A DNA stretch of 64,000 nucleotides from Immersiella caudata (lineage: Eukaryota > Ascomycota > Sordariomycetes > Sordariales > Lasiosphaeriaceae), in the NCBI GenBank assembly GCA_030512335.1, contig JAULSU010000002.1, forward strand, positions 2,356,001 through 2,420,000, in the 5' to 3' direction. Shown here piece after piece: positions 1 through 12,800 of the stretch. Positions within the stretch are counted from its first letter, which is position 1. Each line of letters opens with the position of its first letter. Position numbers and translations under genes: made by a program. The notes beneath the pieces are model-generated. The model was given only the letters and a program-made list of their open reading frames with translations. It searched no databases and was not told the DNA's origin.

Positions 1-466
1 GGTCTCAGGGCCGGATGAAACGGGATCTGGGGCAAGGGAGGGTGTTAGGGCACTGGTGAGGGCCTCGGTTTAAGGGAGAGAGAGGCTGACTTGGCTCGGT
101 CTGGGGCTTGGGAAGCGAGATTGGGTTCTGGATTGCAGGCGCATGGGGGTTGGGGTGGTTGCATATACGACGGATGGGAATGATGGATTGGACAATGTTG
201 GAGTTTGACTGTTGTTGGGAGTAATGAAATGCCATGATAGACGGGAGCCGGCGCGCTTGGACAGAGGTAGGGGGACGCATACTTTTGCGATGGAGTTGCT
301 TGCTTATTGGTTAAGCATTGGGCTGGAGGGTATCTCTTTTTTGGACTATCTTGTAATAGTATCGTGCCCAATATTGAGCTGCGATGCTGACCTAATTCCG
401 CGGCGTTGTATGTTGGCCCAGCTGTGGCTGTCATGATTGATCAATGCAGCCAGTAAAGTCGAGTGC
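1..466. other. Left edge, no supportable gene
   Basis: This stretch lies downstream of the PUS4 stop codon and probably holds its 3' untranslated region and terminator. The open frames present are short, overlap each other on both strands and show no recognisable domain, so none is called. Confidence 0.5.
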
Positions 467-1788
467 CTACTGAGGTGCTTTGGAGCCCGAATTCCACAAA
501 GCCAACATGCTCTCAACCTTGGGTCCCCAAACCGATTCTTCCTCGAGGAGATCAGAGTACTCGAGGCAGTTTGGCCCACCTAGCTTGAAGTCACCCTGCC
601 TTGTTCGTGCAAGTTCGGCCATCATCGCTCCAGACCCGAGCTTCTCTCCCAAATCATGGCACAGACTGCGGACATAAAAGCCAGATGTGACGGTCATACG
701 GATCTTGCAGGCCGGCGGGCCTTTACCCTCCCACGGCGGCGGCGTGTCAGGTGAGAGCGGCGGGGGAAGCAGGTTAGAGCCCTTCCCGGAGGGCGGAAGC
801 TTGCCGAGGGCTCCCGACATCATGGGCGCGTCTTTCTCTGACGTTTGGGAGGAGCCTTCTGCCTTTCTCTTCTTTGTCGACGGCTGCTCCTCCTTGACGA
901 GCTCGTCCACCCGCTCTTCAGCCTTGCGCTTTGTGCTCTGGTACTCAGCAAATGCCTTCTCCTCTTCTTCTTGTTGCTCGGGCGTTAGCGTGCCGGCATC
1001 GTCCTCTGTCGTAGCTTGGCGCTTGGCTACGCGCCAAACAGAATCGACGAGGTTCTTCTCGGCCGCCTCCGCCTCCTCAACGGGCCAACGGTGGGTGTGC
1101 GTGCCGGGCTCGTACCACTCCACCAACTCCAACTCTGTAACTTCAACATCTCTGGTAGCGATCTCCCTAGGAATTGGCTTCCCCTCTCGAGCGTACTCGT
1201 AAAGTGGCTTGCCCTCCATCTTCAGGGCAGAGTACAGCGGTGGCATCTGCTTGAACTTGCCGCGGAAAGCTTCCAGTGCCTTCTCCACCGCGGACCGGGT
1301 AACTTCATCGTACTGGCCCTTCTTGATTACGCGACCCACGCGATCGTAGGTATCGGTGCTCGCGCCGAAGAGAACGATGGTCTCGTAGGTCTTAGTGCAG
1401 AGGAGGAAGTCCTGAAGCGATTTGGTGCCCTTTCCAACCCCGAGGATCAGCACCCCCGTAGCGAGGGGATCAAGTGTGCCGCCATGTCCGATCTTGACTT
1501 GTAGCTGCCTCTTCGAGCCTCTCCGACGATTTTTCTGGTATTTGTTCTCGAGCTCTCGAGCCTCTCTTTCCTTCTGCATAAGAGGTGCAAATAACGACGA
1601 CGGGTTGAAGAAGGTCTGACAGTCACGAATAACCTGGGCCGAACTCATTCCAATGGGCTTGTTGATGGCTATCACAAATAGTTAGCTCATGAGCGTCGCG
1701 TGGGAGGGCTCTGTGTAAATAAAGTACCGAAAACGCCCTCGACGATGTTTCCGGTCGCCATCTTCTTGATGGCTTTGGCGATGCGCAT
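467..1788 (-). CDS. PUS4: tRNA pseudouridine-55 synthase, TruB/Pus4 family
   Basis: The enzyme isomerises uridine-55 in the T-loop of cytosolic and mitochondrial tRNAs. The proposed model has two exons (1788-1728 and 1668-467) and 420 residues. The second frame opens on a GTG, so its apparent first residue is not a start. A short first exon with ATG at 1788, or in-frame ATG at 1761, joins through a GT..AG intron of 59 nt to restore the family's N-terminal motif (VEGVFAINKPIGMSS). The TruB catalytic motif GTLDPLATG is at about residues 85-93, with nucleophile Asp near 87. Between the N-terminal motif and this site is a basic insertion of about 40 residues, as in fungal Pus4. A second charged low-complexity insertion rich in Glu and Lys lies near residues 230-300. 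It is transcribed divergently from the RFTS-domain gene. Confidence 0.9.
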
Positions 1789-2325
1789 CAGGTGCGAAGC
1801 TGAATTACGAGAGCGGATTCGAAGCGACTTGGCTCGTGTCACGGTTCGCCAACCGGCGGTCGCAATTGCCTAGAGTTGCAAAAGGTAAGGAGTGGTCACG
1901 ACCGCTTAGTTCGTTTGGTACGGGGCAGGCAATTGGAAGGAGCGTTGGCGCGACTCAGTGCTGTGTAAATCTCCAAACCCAAAATTTGTCCGATAAACCG
2001 CTGCGGGGGATCGATAAGCATCCCGCTGCCAAGGGTCTCCCTGCTCCGTGGCGGGTACCTATGCTGCAACGTGGGTCCTGTGGTAAGGCGCTTCCAGGAG
2101 GTACCTGTACTTTAGCGACCCCTCCATCAATCCCAAACCCTTGCGAGCCTACGAGGCGCTGCACGCGTGCGCTCATCAACGCGTCGTCAAACAGATTGCC
2201 ACTCCAAAATTACTTATAATTCTCTTGCCCCGCGCAGCCAGCTGTTCCGAAGACACGCCTTATGTTCGCTTGCGAATACAGTTACTGGGGAATAATTGGC
2301 AGTTTGGCAATCACCTTCCAGGACC
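1789..2325. promoter_or_regulatory. Divergent promoter between PUS4 and the RFTS-domain gene
   Basis: These 537 nt separate two outward-facing start codons. They must therefore contain both promoters. No clear TATA box or known factor site stands out, and the small open frames here have no domain support. Confidence 0.5.
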
Positions 2326-4607
2326 ATGGGACGACCTCGCAAGGCGTCCACCAGCACGGTGGCTACCGTCGACAAAGTCCGCTTCCCATGGCAGAAGGAA
2401 ACATCGGTTCTCAAGTCCGCCCCAGAGGGCATGGAGGATGACGAATTGCCGATATTCACACTATACGATGCCGTAGTCTACGAGAAAGATGGCCGAACCC
2501 TCGGGAACCCGCTGTTTGTCGACAAGGTGGGGCCAATGGTCGTTCGTGGGCGGGTCGAGCGTGATGACTTCGACGAAGACCAGATATCATCTCTGCGTGA
2601 GCTTTACGACCCGCGATTCAGGTTTAATGACAGTTGCTGATATATTATAGTTATCAAGCCAAACATGAGGACCGCGAATATCGAGATACCCGCTTCAACC
2701 CGCTACGCAATCGGCTTTCTCGATCATGCCCAGATCTGGGTATTTGGCGCGGCTGGTTGGTATGAAATTAGGCCTGCGCCGGAATTTGAAGTGAAATATC
2801 TTGAAATCTGCGAGGCGATAACGCTCTACTATGAAGCGTTGTTTGTTGTCGAGCATTACAACAAGAAGAAGGCGAAGAAACAGAAGAAGTCGCACCGTGA
2901 GCCGACGCATGAGGATATTTTCTTCAAGGTGAGTGGGATACGCTTCAGTGCCTTGTTGGGTTGGGCGACTGCTGATCATTTACAGTATGCAGTAGGCGCT
3001 GGAGATGGTGTCACTCGGGACGAAGTTGAAGCTCGCTATCGCAGGTGGGCAGCGTTTTTCGTGTCTCATTTTTCCAAAGAGAACGATGTGATCTGGGAAG
3101 GTACTCTGTTCGCCAAATGGGCGCATGAAGTCGTTTATGTACGCTGTTATGCCGTTCCAGTTCATGTCTTTTTCTTTGGCTGACTTGACCAGGAGACGAA
3201 GAAAGGTAGCGCCACAGACGCAGGGGCACCAGTCGCTTCTGAGCGGGCTTCGAGCTTCCGGCGTGCCACGTTGGCAGATGAAGAGTCCCAGAATGACGCA
3301 TCGTCCGCACGGCGGTCGAGGAGCAAGTCTGCGAAGGCTCGACAAAGGGACAGCAACCAAGACGTGGAGATGACTGGTGTTCCCAGCCCGCAAGTTCAAC
3401 AGCTCGCCATCAGGAAGGGGAAGTCGATCGTTGAGACGCCAGTTCCCCTTCCACCGCAGTACCGCCTTTCCCAACTTGCAGCTCCAACACCTTCCACATC
3501 TGTTCGGTCTGTACCGGTTCAGTCCACCAGTGTTCCAATCACACCGGCACCGACTACCCCAGTCGATGTCCTGCTTGATGTCCTAAACGAGATCGCGACG
3601 GGGCGCGACTTAACGAACACAAAGGCCAGCACAGTTCACACACAAATATACATGTTGTGTAAGATCAGGCCCTATAAGGCTGAGACAGAAGTAACGGCGT
3701 TTTATGCAAAGGAGCTCCTCCCTCGATTACCCGCAGTGTGGAAGGATACAGGCTTTTACAAATATCTGCGGCAAGCCTCGCGGGAGCCGCTCGTGCTTGA
3801 GTTGACGACCGCAGACAAAATCCCAGATTTATGCCAACGCCGGAACAAGGCTGCGGAGCGAGTATCGCGAGCACCTAGAAGTCGCTCAAACCTCCCGCAG
3901 TCGCAAGACTTTTCGGACTCGGGCGAGGATGCCAAACTTGGGGAACGAGCCCGTAGATCGGGCAAAGCAGCGGGGCTACGTCTTACGTCCAGCTCCAAGA
4001 AACGGCCTGCCTCTGAGATTGACCTCGATGGTGAGCCGGTTGCTGGACGCCTTGGTGGGAAGAAGTCCGCCAAGTTGTCTCACGGTATGACCGAGGATGA
4101 CGAGGACAGCAGCAGCTCGAGTGACTCCGAGAGTGTTCTCAACACCGATGACGACTATGACAAGACCAGCTTTTTTGTGTCTCCACCTCCCGACGCTGTC
4201 AAGGTCGTTGTTACCGCCGAGCGTATACCCACCATGTCGCCGACCGGCCCCAATGGCACCTGGGTCTGCGACCAAGAGGGCTGCCACCACATAGTTCGCG
4301 CAGCAAACAAGCCCCTCGGCCAAGAACTTGTGCGCGCGCACTTTCAGCATCACGAGGCGCAGGCTGAGAGGGTGACGCTTGCTGTGAAAGAGAGTCGTGG
4401 CCAACTTCCTATCAAGTATGTCGAGCCCCGTCCCCTTTCCAATCATTGACCCAACATGTTGCCGACTCCCCTAGCTCTAACCAACCCTGGTACAGCCACC
4501 TCCTCGATAAGATTCAAGATCTTGGCAAGAAGGCAATGGAGAAACAGAGTGGAGCGTCGAACGGCGAGGAGGCGCCTGCACCTTTCAAGCGCCGCCTACT
4601 CCTTTAG
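2326..4607 (+). CDS. RFTS (DNMT1 replication-foci) domain and zinc-finger protein, Raf2-like
   Basis: The proposed exons are 2326-2596, 2651-2928, 2986-3138, 3193-4415 and 4496-4607, giving 678 residues. The start ATG at 2326 has a good context (ACCATGG). The first donor is the least certain, chosen as GTGAGC at 2597 because it keeps the conserved frame. Residues 35-235 resemble the RFTS domain, with motifs such as FTLYDAVVY, GRVERDD and the aromatic AAGWYEI. A second conserved block lies near 350-450. A candidate Cys/His zinc site lies near residue 591 (C-x4-C, then histidines about 20-25 residues later), following an acidic Ser-rich tract. RFTS plus zinc finger is the layout of fission-yeast Raf2/Dos2, a subunit of the Cul4 H3K9-methylation complex. 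A role in heterochromatin is inferred from that layout, not shown. No methyltransferase domain is present. Confidence 0.75.
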
Positions 4608-5103
4608 GGGCACTACGCCTCATTTCACGTTATAAAGTTGACCAGCCAGCTTATACGCTCGGGAGTTTCGGGGGTGAGCTTTGGCTTTCTGATGGGGGCT
4701 GTTTTCAATGACTCCTCGACTCATCATCTGGCGTTGCATGTATACCTAGGGGCAAGGAAATGTGTGAATGATGTGATGACGGGTATCTGGGCGTTTATTA
4801 TGCATTGCCGCTTGTCAGCTTGTAGTAAAATTTGAAGGAGATCAGTCGCACAAACTTATTGAACAGACATATGGCGTGCGAAGGTGATAACATTTACAAG
4901 TCACGGCTGATATTCTCTCTTCTGGGCCTTGAATGAGGGGCTTGAGCTTCCATCGAGGTATCCTTTCACAAGGAGCTATCTTCTACAATGGCATGAAGCG
5001 GGTGGGGCCTCCGGACCACATCAAGCTGGCTACCACTACTGACTCCTATCCCACTATCGCTATCTCAGCATGGTCTGGGCCCTGAAGATTCCAACAGCCA
5101 TCT
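4608..5103. terminator. Convergent 3' ends of the RFTS gene and MKT1
   Basis: The two flanking genes point towards each other, so this 496-nt stretch should hold both 3' untranslated regions and polyadenylation sites. No gene is supportable within it. Confidence 0.4.
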
Positions 5104-7458
5104 TCACCTCCTCGCCGCCAAATATTTCGCCGCCTTGTCCCAAGTTGATCGATCAGCTGCAGACATGCCCTTCTCTTCGAGTGTTTTCACACCAGCATAA
5201 AGGGCATCGAAAAACTTGCAAGCGATATCAAGGTCTTCCTGGAAAGCGGTAGCGTACGGCACATACTTCTCGGTGATCTCCTGTATCTTCCCAGCTTTGA
5301 ATTCAGCGGAATCATTGGCTCCGATCTCATCAAAGTAAGTCTTGACGGCAATCCCGAAAGCAACATCGGGGTCCGCGAGAAAGGGAAGCCTAAAAAATCA
5401 AGTCAGTTTGGAAGCACAATGTGCACGTGAGAAAACGGCTGGCTTACTGATAGCTCAACTCCCAATAGTCGGTCCTCTTGCGCACCGCCTGGGCGTACAG
5501 GAACAGAGACGCGAGAATAGCCTCGATAAGATCGCGGTCGGCCGAGCGAACTTCGGATACCAGCGAGCGGAATGCCAGTAGATTCTTGTTGAGGGGCCCC
5601 GTGTACCCATTGGATTGATGCCGTAGCTTCAGCAGAGTGGCACAGCGGGAGATTAGCAGTAGACTGGCCTGGTCATCAGGGGTACCATTCAGTGGCAGGC
5701 CCCGGAGCTCTTCATGTTGGTTTCTGGTGTTAAGAAGGTCAAGGCGAAGCAACTCCATGGCAACGAGCACCTGCTCAAAGAGGTGAGGGACCTGAGGATA
5801 CTTTTTGACGGTGGGCTCCAGGGCGGACAATGCGGCATTGAGCGCCTTGCCCCAGCTGGTCAGCCCGTGCTGGTCGTTGACATATCCTCGGATATGCAGG
5901 AACCTCCAGAGGCAGAGCGTCTGGATCAGACCGGCTGGCTCAATGGGTCTGACCTTCTTCTTCTCGCTCCCATTAGCAGCTAGGGTGAGCGGCACGAACT
6001 TCTGGTTCTGTAGAGCGGAAACTTCGGAGATGATGGATGCGTGGTTGAACTGGGGGAAATGTGCAGCGATGGATTCCTCCGTGGGTGCCACCCAGCTGGC
6101 GACCTGAGCAGCAAAATCGGTCTTCGACTCATGGCTGTCCCAGATATTGGAGGAATAGCTGCGGTCATACCACACCTTCATGGTGATATTCTTGTGAGCG
6201 ATGCCGCGATTTAAGCGTGGGATGATGAGACTCAGCGCTGCCTCCTTGATCTTGGATGTCTTGTTGGCGATCAAGTCCTTGTACTCATCAGGAGCGGATC
6301 CATCCAAGGTCGGCAGAACGTGGTGCTGGCTCCAAGTGATCCAGCTCAGGACGCGAGGCCCGATCATGCCCGTATTGAGGTAGTGAAGAAGTTCTGCAGG
6401 GAGTTGCAGGCCGAGGTATTCGTAGTTATCTTTGGTAAGCCCGTTTTCGTCGTGGACTTGGGCTCTGCCGTCTTCGGCTATATAAATGAAATGATTGACA
6501 GCCATTCGCGCCTTCCGATACTTGTCCAGCCAGTTTGGATCTTGAGCCTTGACAACGTCGATATAAGTTGTGCAAGCAAGAGTCATCGACTTTTCTGCAG
6601 CGCGCAGCATGTTGACAGCGTCAGAGACGCTGTATGGTTGGATCTTGGTAAGGCTGGGGTCTGAGAGGGCGGGAAACGGTGATAAAAAGGAAGTCCCCGT
6701 CATCAGGAACGCATCGACGAACAGGCTGTCGTTAACATTAAGCGCCTTGACTACGTGTTTCTTGGAGATTGCTGAGACCTGACCCGTAACCCAATCGATG
6801 GATCGGATGACACAGTCATTAATGGGGTACGTCATGAGCTCCAGGGACCCCATGATAGCGCCGCACTGCGCCGAGTCTATCATGTCAAAGTACGCGATCT
6901 GTTCCAGAGTTAGAGACTGCAGGGTGGGTGGGGACCAGGCATCTTCTCACCTGTGCTGCGGCATTGAATGGCGGCACGAGGAAGTGGAGGTTCCGCTTCC
7001 GCAGTATAGACTGGAGGAGAGGGTATAGGGTCTGGGGCCGGTAGGCATCTCGACTAGTTGTTAGCAAGCGACAGCAACGCGGAAAACAACAGCGTACTGG
7101 TATTCAGACCGAAAGCGGCGACAGCGTCGTCTGCCTGGCCGTTGAAGTACGTTTCCCACGCATAGTCCGTCTTCTTGTTTGCCTGCCGGCCCTTCAGCGT
7201 CGTCACCTCATCCTGACCGACGAGAGGCTGGCCGTCGAAAATAAAGAACGGCAACACCTTGTTCTTCTCCCATTGGTCAAGATCCTCTTCAAGGCGCTTT
7301 TGAATCCCGGTCAACCCAGCCAAGGCCGCCAGCAGAGGTTCGAGGGGTTGCGAATCGAGCTGCAGTTGGATGTAGTAGGTGGCATCGATGGCAACCGCGG
7401 TTCCCTCGAGCTCGGATATCGGGTGGTTCCTGGCGGCCAAGTTAGCGTAACTGGCCAT
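5104..7458 (-). CDS. MKT1: Mkt1-like XPG/PIN-fold post-transcriptional regulator
   Basis: The proposed exons are 7458-7098, 7048-6951, 6898-5448 and 5389-5104, giving 731 residues, close to the family length. In yeast, Mkt1 binds Pbp1 and regulates translation and stability of specific mRNAs. The N-terminal XPG/PIN-like fold is visible as AVAIDATYYI near residue 22 and PFFIFDGQPLVGQD near residue 70. The second exon restores the conserved stretch leading into LVPPFNAAAQ and IAYFDMIDS. Acidic residues expected of an active XPG nuclease are only partly present, in keeping with Mkt1 being an inactive nuclease relative. The large third exon covers the Mkt1 central and C-terminal domains. The 50-nt first intron offers two AG sites six nucleotides apart; the second is used here because it keeps the reading frame. 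Confidence 0.88.
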
Positions 7459-9195
7459 TATCGCGGGGAGGGGACATTTTGGGGCGTTGCCCGTTCACCT
7501 ACACTGCCTGGCTGCTGATGAAGGGGTCGTCGAAGACGGCTTTTACTTTTGTGTCAGCTTCGTATAACTGCGGTAGCATCAAATGCTGCGGCATCCAAGC
7601 CATCAAGTGAGGAAACATTGGCCCGGCCATGGCGCCGTCTGTTGAACAGCTCCACCTGCGACCGCAGAGCTGCAAGCTAGGGCGGTGATGCTCTCGGGGG
7701 ACGAGCGGCGGTGGAGGAGGACGTGCTTGGGTGCGCGCAAGCTCTCGCTCCGCAAAACGATCGGCAAACGCGTGGGGCAAAAATAGTAAAGGAAGATTTG
7801 GGGGTAGCTTCGTGTGGTGGCAGAGAGGGAAGGCAAGCCGTGCTGTGTCGTCGAGAGTAGGTTTTTGTTTGGTGACAACGGTAAGGAAGGTGGGACGACC
7901 GCAGGCAAACGCCGGCCCAGAGCCACCATAGCTCGCCGAGCAGACCAAAGCTGAGGCAGATCTGGAAAGTAGACTTGGGAGGGCAGGCGCCAATAAGGTT
8001 TACTTACACGGCATCGCAACGTCTTTCGAGGGAAACCTTGAGGGCTCCCCGCAGCTGTCACTTTCGTTCTTGGTGGAGCTCGACCCGAATTGTCAACGCG
8101 GTTGCGTTCCTGCCTTTGCGGCCACGGCTGGAAACTCAAAGTCTGGGCGCGAAAAGAAGAATACAAGCTGCGAGCTGAAATGAATTGAATGAATGGCTTC
8201 CGAGTTTGTCAACCGTAAACATTGGCCATCATCAAAACCACTGATCCAAGGGCTGAGCGTCGTGTGTCGAAAAAAAATGAGGCTGCGAGGAGGCTCAGGA
8301 ACGCGAATAGGAGCCCCGCTGGAGCAGTGCAGCGGTGCAAGCCTCACACTGTGCACCTGACAGCTCGACCGCGAATGCAGGGTCTGGTCGCCCCGCCCAC
8401 AGTGCCAGACCTACGGTGCCGCACTACTGGAGGGAGCTTCACCCATCAGCAGCAGCTCGTCGCCCGGTCCGAGCGTTTGTGGTTTCCATCTCGTGCCGTC
8501 CCGTTCTCACCCAAGGAAACAAATACCAACTTTAAGCTTAAGGAGCCCAAATATACCCAAACTTTGTTGCAACTATATAAGACGCGTGTAATCAAGCCCC
8601 TTTCTTTGACCGCTTCAATCAGATGATTCGTGATCCTAGCGCAAGCGAAGCATATCCTCATTGACAAGTTTCTGCTCCTCCCTCCCTTTTGCTGATACGA
8701 CTGTAGTGTTTCACCGGAGTGAAGAACACTCCCGCGTACCTCCATAGGTGGTAAACATGCACTCGTCAAAGTACCAAATTGTTGCAAGACGAGTGGCTGG
8801 CTCAACTTCGGGCCAAAGCACATAAAGGAAGTCCTTCCACACATTCGGAAGAAAGGGACCAGTCGAGATCTGCTCTCAACCTCAGGATGGCGCACACGCG
8901 GCCCCAAGTCCGCAAAGGCACACCCATCTTGGCAAGATGGCCTCGTGGGCCCGTCTCCCCGGCTGCGTCAGGCCATCAAACCACCCTCGGAGAACCTCTG
9001 CGTCCACGCAACTTCCGCGTCCTCTCAGGCTCCCCTTTTCTCTGCATAGCAAAGCGTGTCTCATGCGCCCCCCTCCTCCTCTTCCTTCCCATATCCGGAG
9101 GTCGAAATACGAAAGTTCCTGGAACGTTCCTAGAGCATGCCTGAAAGGGTCCAAGAGGCTTCCAGGGAAGCTCCTGTAGGCACACGCACCAAACA

Positions 9196-9213
9196 CCCCC
9201 CCCCCCCCCCCCC
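9196..9213 (+). repeat. Homopolymer run of 18 cytosines
   Basis: Eighteen consecutive C residues interrupt the gene-poor region. Runs of this length are prone to slippage and to sequencing error, so the exact length may not be reliable. Confidence 0.95.
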
Positions 9214-11350
9214 AAAGCAGCAGTGGAGTCCCCAGGACCCAACATCATGATACCCCCTTTCCCGTTCTCAGGCATCATCTCTCATCACACCCGTCGGCCA
9301 TGACACATCAACAACGCAGCTGCCGTGGCCAACCTCCATCGGCTGCTGCAGCGGGCGAATGCCCTCGAGAAGATGCATCACGACATCACCTCGCTGCGGC
9401 TGCCGGTCGTTCCTCGGCCACCATCCTCGTGTGACTCCGCGACGGCGGCTCCGACCCGTTCAAAAGTTCTCTTCCGCTCATCAACAGCGCGTACCTCGGA
9501 CCGGCCGCGTATGGAGAACCCTCGGAAAGTGCAGAACGCATAGACTGAGACAAGAAGAGAAGAAAAAAACCCGCGGAATAGGAAAAGGGTGTGACGGGTA
9601 TAGCCCGACGCGGCTTGCTCTCTCGGTGTCTTCTCTGAGGTGATAAGAGAAACATACGCAGTAATCCGCGACTGAACTCTATTCTGAGTGGATGGAGCGG
9701 ATCGAAATGGGAAAAATGACAGCGATGTGATGGGGAGGGGAGAGAGTGCGGTGTTTTTTGCCCTACTACGTCATGATACACCCGCCTGGATCATGTTAGG
9801 AATGATCAATCTATTTGCTCTTGAGGCTTTTGCGTGCGGTTGTCTGGCGCTTACCTACTCACAGTTCAGCGCCCAACTGGTTTCCTTTACCGGAACCGAT
9901 CACCGATGACCGCGGGCGCCGGCCGGTTTACACCACCTGGGAAAGACGCCTCACTCATCCCCCCTCCGCCCATGCTCGTGTCCGAAGCGAGCTCCCGAGC
10001 AATGGGTATTGGGGCATCGGGCATTGCGGACCGGCATGAAGGAAGAACGAGATGAATCTTGATGAATAGTTGGTCTAGTGCTGCAGAAGTGTGTGGGGAC
10101 GGGTTGGGGGCCGTTTGACCTGTCCTGTTGCGCCTTGATGCCGGCATTCTCTCCGTACACGGTAACTGGCCATAACTTCCCGCTTAGCGTCAACACAAAC
10201 AAGCGTTCGTTCATGTGGCCTGAGAACTCGACATGCAGAGACGCGCAAGGGAATATTCCATGGAAGAGGAGATGCTGCGGGTCAGTCTGAAGTCAGCCAG
10301 CAGCCTCGAAAGATGCGTACCTATGATTACTTAGCTCTACCACCTCCTGGGCCAAGTTGCTGACCCCATGCGCAGGTGATTTGGAAAAGTGACTACCAAA
10401 CTTCGCAGTTATACCGGAGATGGGCAGTAAGAATCATGAGGCTGCCGCGTAGTCTTTCGTTGAGTGCTCCGGCCCCCATGCAGAGGGGAGGGTTCCGTGC
10501 ATTGAACCCCGCAGAGAAGAACCTCGACTCTTGCTGCCTATCGAGGGCAGCGGGTTCGCCTTGGCGCGACTGAGAATAGAGCCGTTTGAGTAGCAGTAGA
10601 CTGATGCTGTTGACAGTGCAGGTGAATAAATGAGAGGAGCCCGTTTCAACTAGATCGAGAACAGTGGGTGAAGCAAGCAAACGGAGCGGTATCGTGGCGT
10701 GTGAGTGGCATGCGCCGGCGTCCGGTCCCTGTCAAAGTCGCTGGGAAGTGGGAGCCTGAGAAGGCCTCGAGCCGGGCGTCGAAGTCACTTACTGAGGTGC
10801 ATCCCGTCCCGGTCCGGTGCCCCGCACCGAGCTGAAAGCCCACTGAAGAGGTTTCTAGCACAAGCTTCAGGGGACATGGGCCCCCGTTAACCGGCCCCCA
10901 TCAACGTCCTAAGGCACCGGCCGGAAGGCTACATTACGACCACCAAACCATGGGGCCTCCTCTGTATTTCCCCGCAACAAGTCTCCTCCCTCGGACCCAG
11001 CACCACTACAGCCTGTGCCCCACTGGAGATTGTTCCCCGTACCGGCCCCGAACAAGGCAGCAGTCTTGGGAACAAAACGTCCGCTCAGGGGTTCGGCCAT
11101 GCTGGTTTTTGGAGGCCAAAAATAGCGAGTTTGGGTGAGCTTCCATCTGATGTAGAAGATTTGGTGCCGTGCCTCCGCCGCCGGGTCCGCCCGTCTCGGT
11201 ACCCCGTGCCATAGAGTCTTGGTTCGGCTTGTCTGCCTTGACGCAGCGCCATTCCAGCGATGCGACACCGCCGTGTCGCGGGGATACCAGTCTCTTTCCT
11301 CCTTGGGCACACCCACCTGGCCCTGTTCTCAATTTGCCTGCGGGTTGGGT

Positions 11351-11430
11351 GTACGTGCTGGTGGGTGCTGGTGGGTGCTGGTGGGTGCTGGTGGGTGCTG
11401 GTGGGTGCTGGTGGGTGCTGGTGAGTGCGA
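11351..11430 (+). repeat. 10-bp minisatellite, unit GTGGGTGCTG
   Basis: Six perfect tandem copies of the decamer lie at 11361-11420, flanked by one diverged copy on each side (11351-11360 and 11421-11430). Each unit carries a GGG run spaced by seven nucleotides, so the plus strand could form a G-quadruplex. The reverse strand is open as a His/Pro/Thr-rich frame, but that is only the repeat read in translation. Confidence 0.95.
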
Positions 11431-12792
11431 GCTGCAGGGCGGTGGTCGTTCTGCATTGCCAAGACCTGTCAACTCCCTCAGTCTCTCTCCAGCACTCACG
11501 CTGAGTAACACACGCTTCGGTCGAGATAGGAACGCTTGGCATCCGATCTAGGGTCGCCCGTCTGGCGGAGGGCGACGCCCCATCACCACCAGCATGATCC
11601 GACACCTGATGCTTCCCTTGATGGGCCCCACGGGTAGGTAGCGGCGCCAAAGCGAAGCACCGTCTTGCACGACAACGGGCACAGCTGTCAACTTCGCGCC
11701 GCGCTTTCGCGGATGCTATGTGCCCCTAGGGTACGGTGAGACAACAAAGTTCCAGGCCGGCGTCCGCGGTTGGTATCGGCGAGTTGCTACCGCAGGGACT
11801 GGGGCGGGATTCCTCGCCGGTCCCGTGGTGCCATAGTAGGTACCTATCTAGCGTAGATGCCAGGTGTCAGGAGAGTTCGCGGCTCATCCGGCAGTGCGTG
11901 AAGCTCGCACACCTGTGTGAGGGGGTGTCTTGTGGAGGGCGACATGTCGTCGGTGACGGTTTTGGGGGCCCTTCTCGGCGCCATGGCCCTAGAGGGAAAC
12001 GATTCGCCAGGGCTGGCATGGCTTCGGCGCGTGGCAGGCGTGGCAGCCAAGGTGAGATCCTAAAACTCCAGACGGAAAGGTGGAGAAAAGGGCGGGCCGC
12101 AACATGGAGAAAGCGAATGCCTGGCAGCCCATGCGATGTCAGCAATGGTCGCGTCTCGTGTGGGCTGCACCAACGGGGCTCTGCTGTTCCGCGCTTGCTA
12201 CCTGTTAGGTAGCCAGCCGAGGGTGGGTGTGTGGGATAACGAGCCCTGGCGCTGACGCAGCAAAAGCGCCGAAGAATAGTTCCGCAAATGGAGGGGAGTC
12301 GCCGCCCTCTCAGCCCTATGGAAGAAGGCCAAGGCTTCCAATGTTTTCCAGAATTAGCCCCCAACCTTCGTCCCTCCCTCAGCTCGACCGCCTTGCTGCG
12401 TCGAGGTGCCGTGTGCCCTATGCGCACCGCACTAATGACTTGAGACCTGCGTCGTGCATCTCAGTACGTAGCCGACACTCGCAACGCCAGATTTGGAAGC
12501 AACCATATGCATCGTCGAGGGACTTGCGTCCCGACAGGGCTAGCCCCATCCGCAACCTCCGCGCAGTAGTCGCTCTGCGTACTGACGCGCGCATCGGTAC
12601 GAGAAACGAACGGCCGTCTGATCCACAACTGTGTAGTACCCTCAAGGCGGCTCCGAAGATACTGGACAGAAGCGGGCCTTATGTCATCCACAGTTGGGGG
12701 CGCCAGCGACGATGGTTGATACGCCCGATGGATATCGCAACCTTGAGAATGAAGATGTCGACCTCAATGTCTCAAAGGACCTCTCGGGTTTC

Positions 12793-12800
12793 TATATAAA
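12793..12800 (+). promoter_or_regulatory. TATA-like box of the small repeat-protein gene
   Basis: TATATAAA lies 165 nt before the ATG at 12958. A pyrimidine-rich stretch follows at about 12818-12840 and then a CAAC-rich leader. This arrangement is common at strongly expressed fungal genes, but expression strength is inferred. Confidence 0.5.

Noticed and set aside
1675..1675. PUS4 start at this position
   Set aside because: The codon is GTG inside the intron; the spliced upstream exon with ATG supplies the conserved N-terminus.
7499..7993. Upstream exon of MKT1
   Set aside because: The ATG at 7458 already gives a family-like N-terminus, and the upstream frame has noncoding-like composition and no conserved motif.
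11006..11650. Protein with His-Gln-Pro-Pro-Ala-Pro-Thr repeats
   Set aside because: It is the reverse-strand translation of the 10-bp minisatellite, open in all three frames, with no supporting domain.
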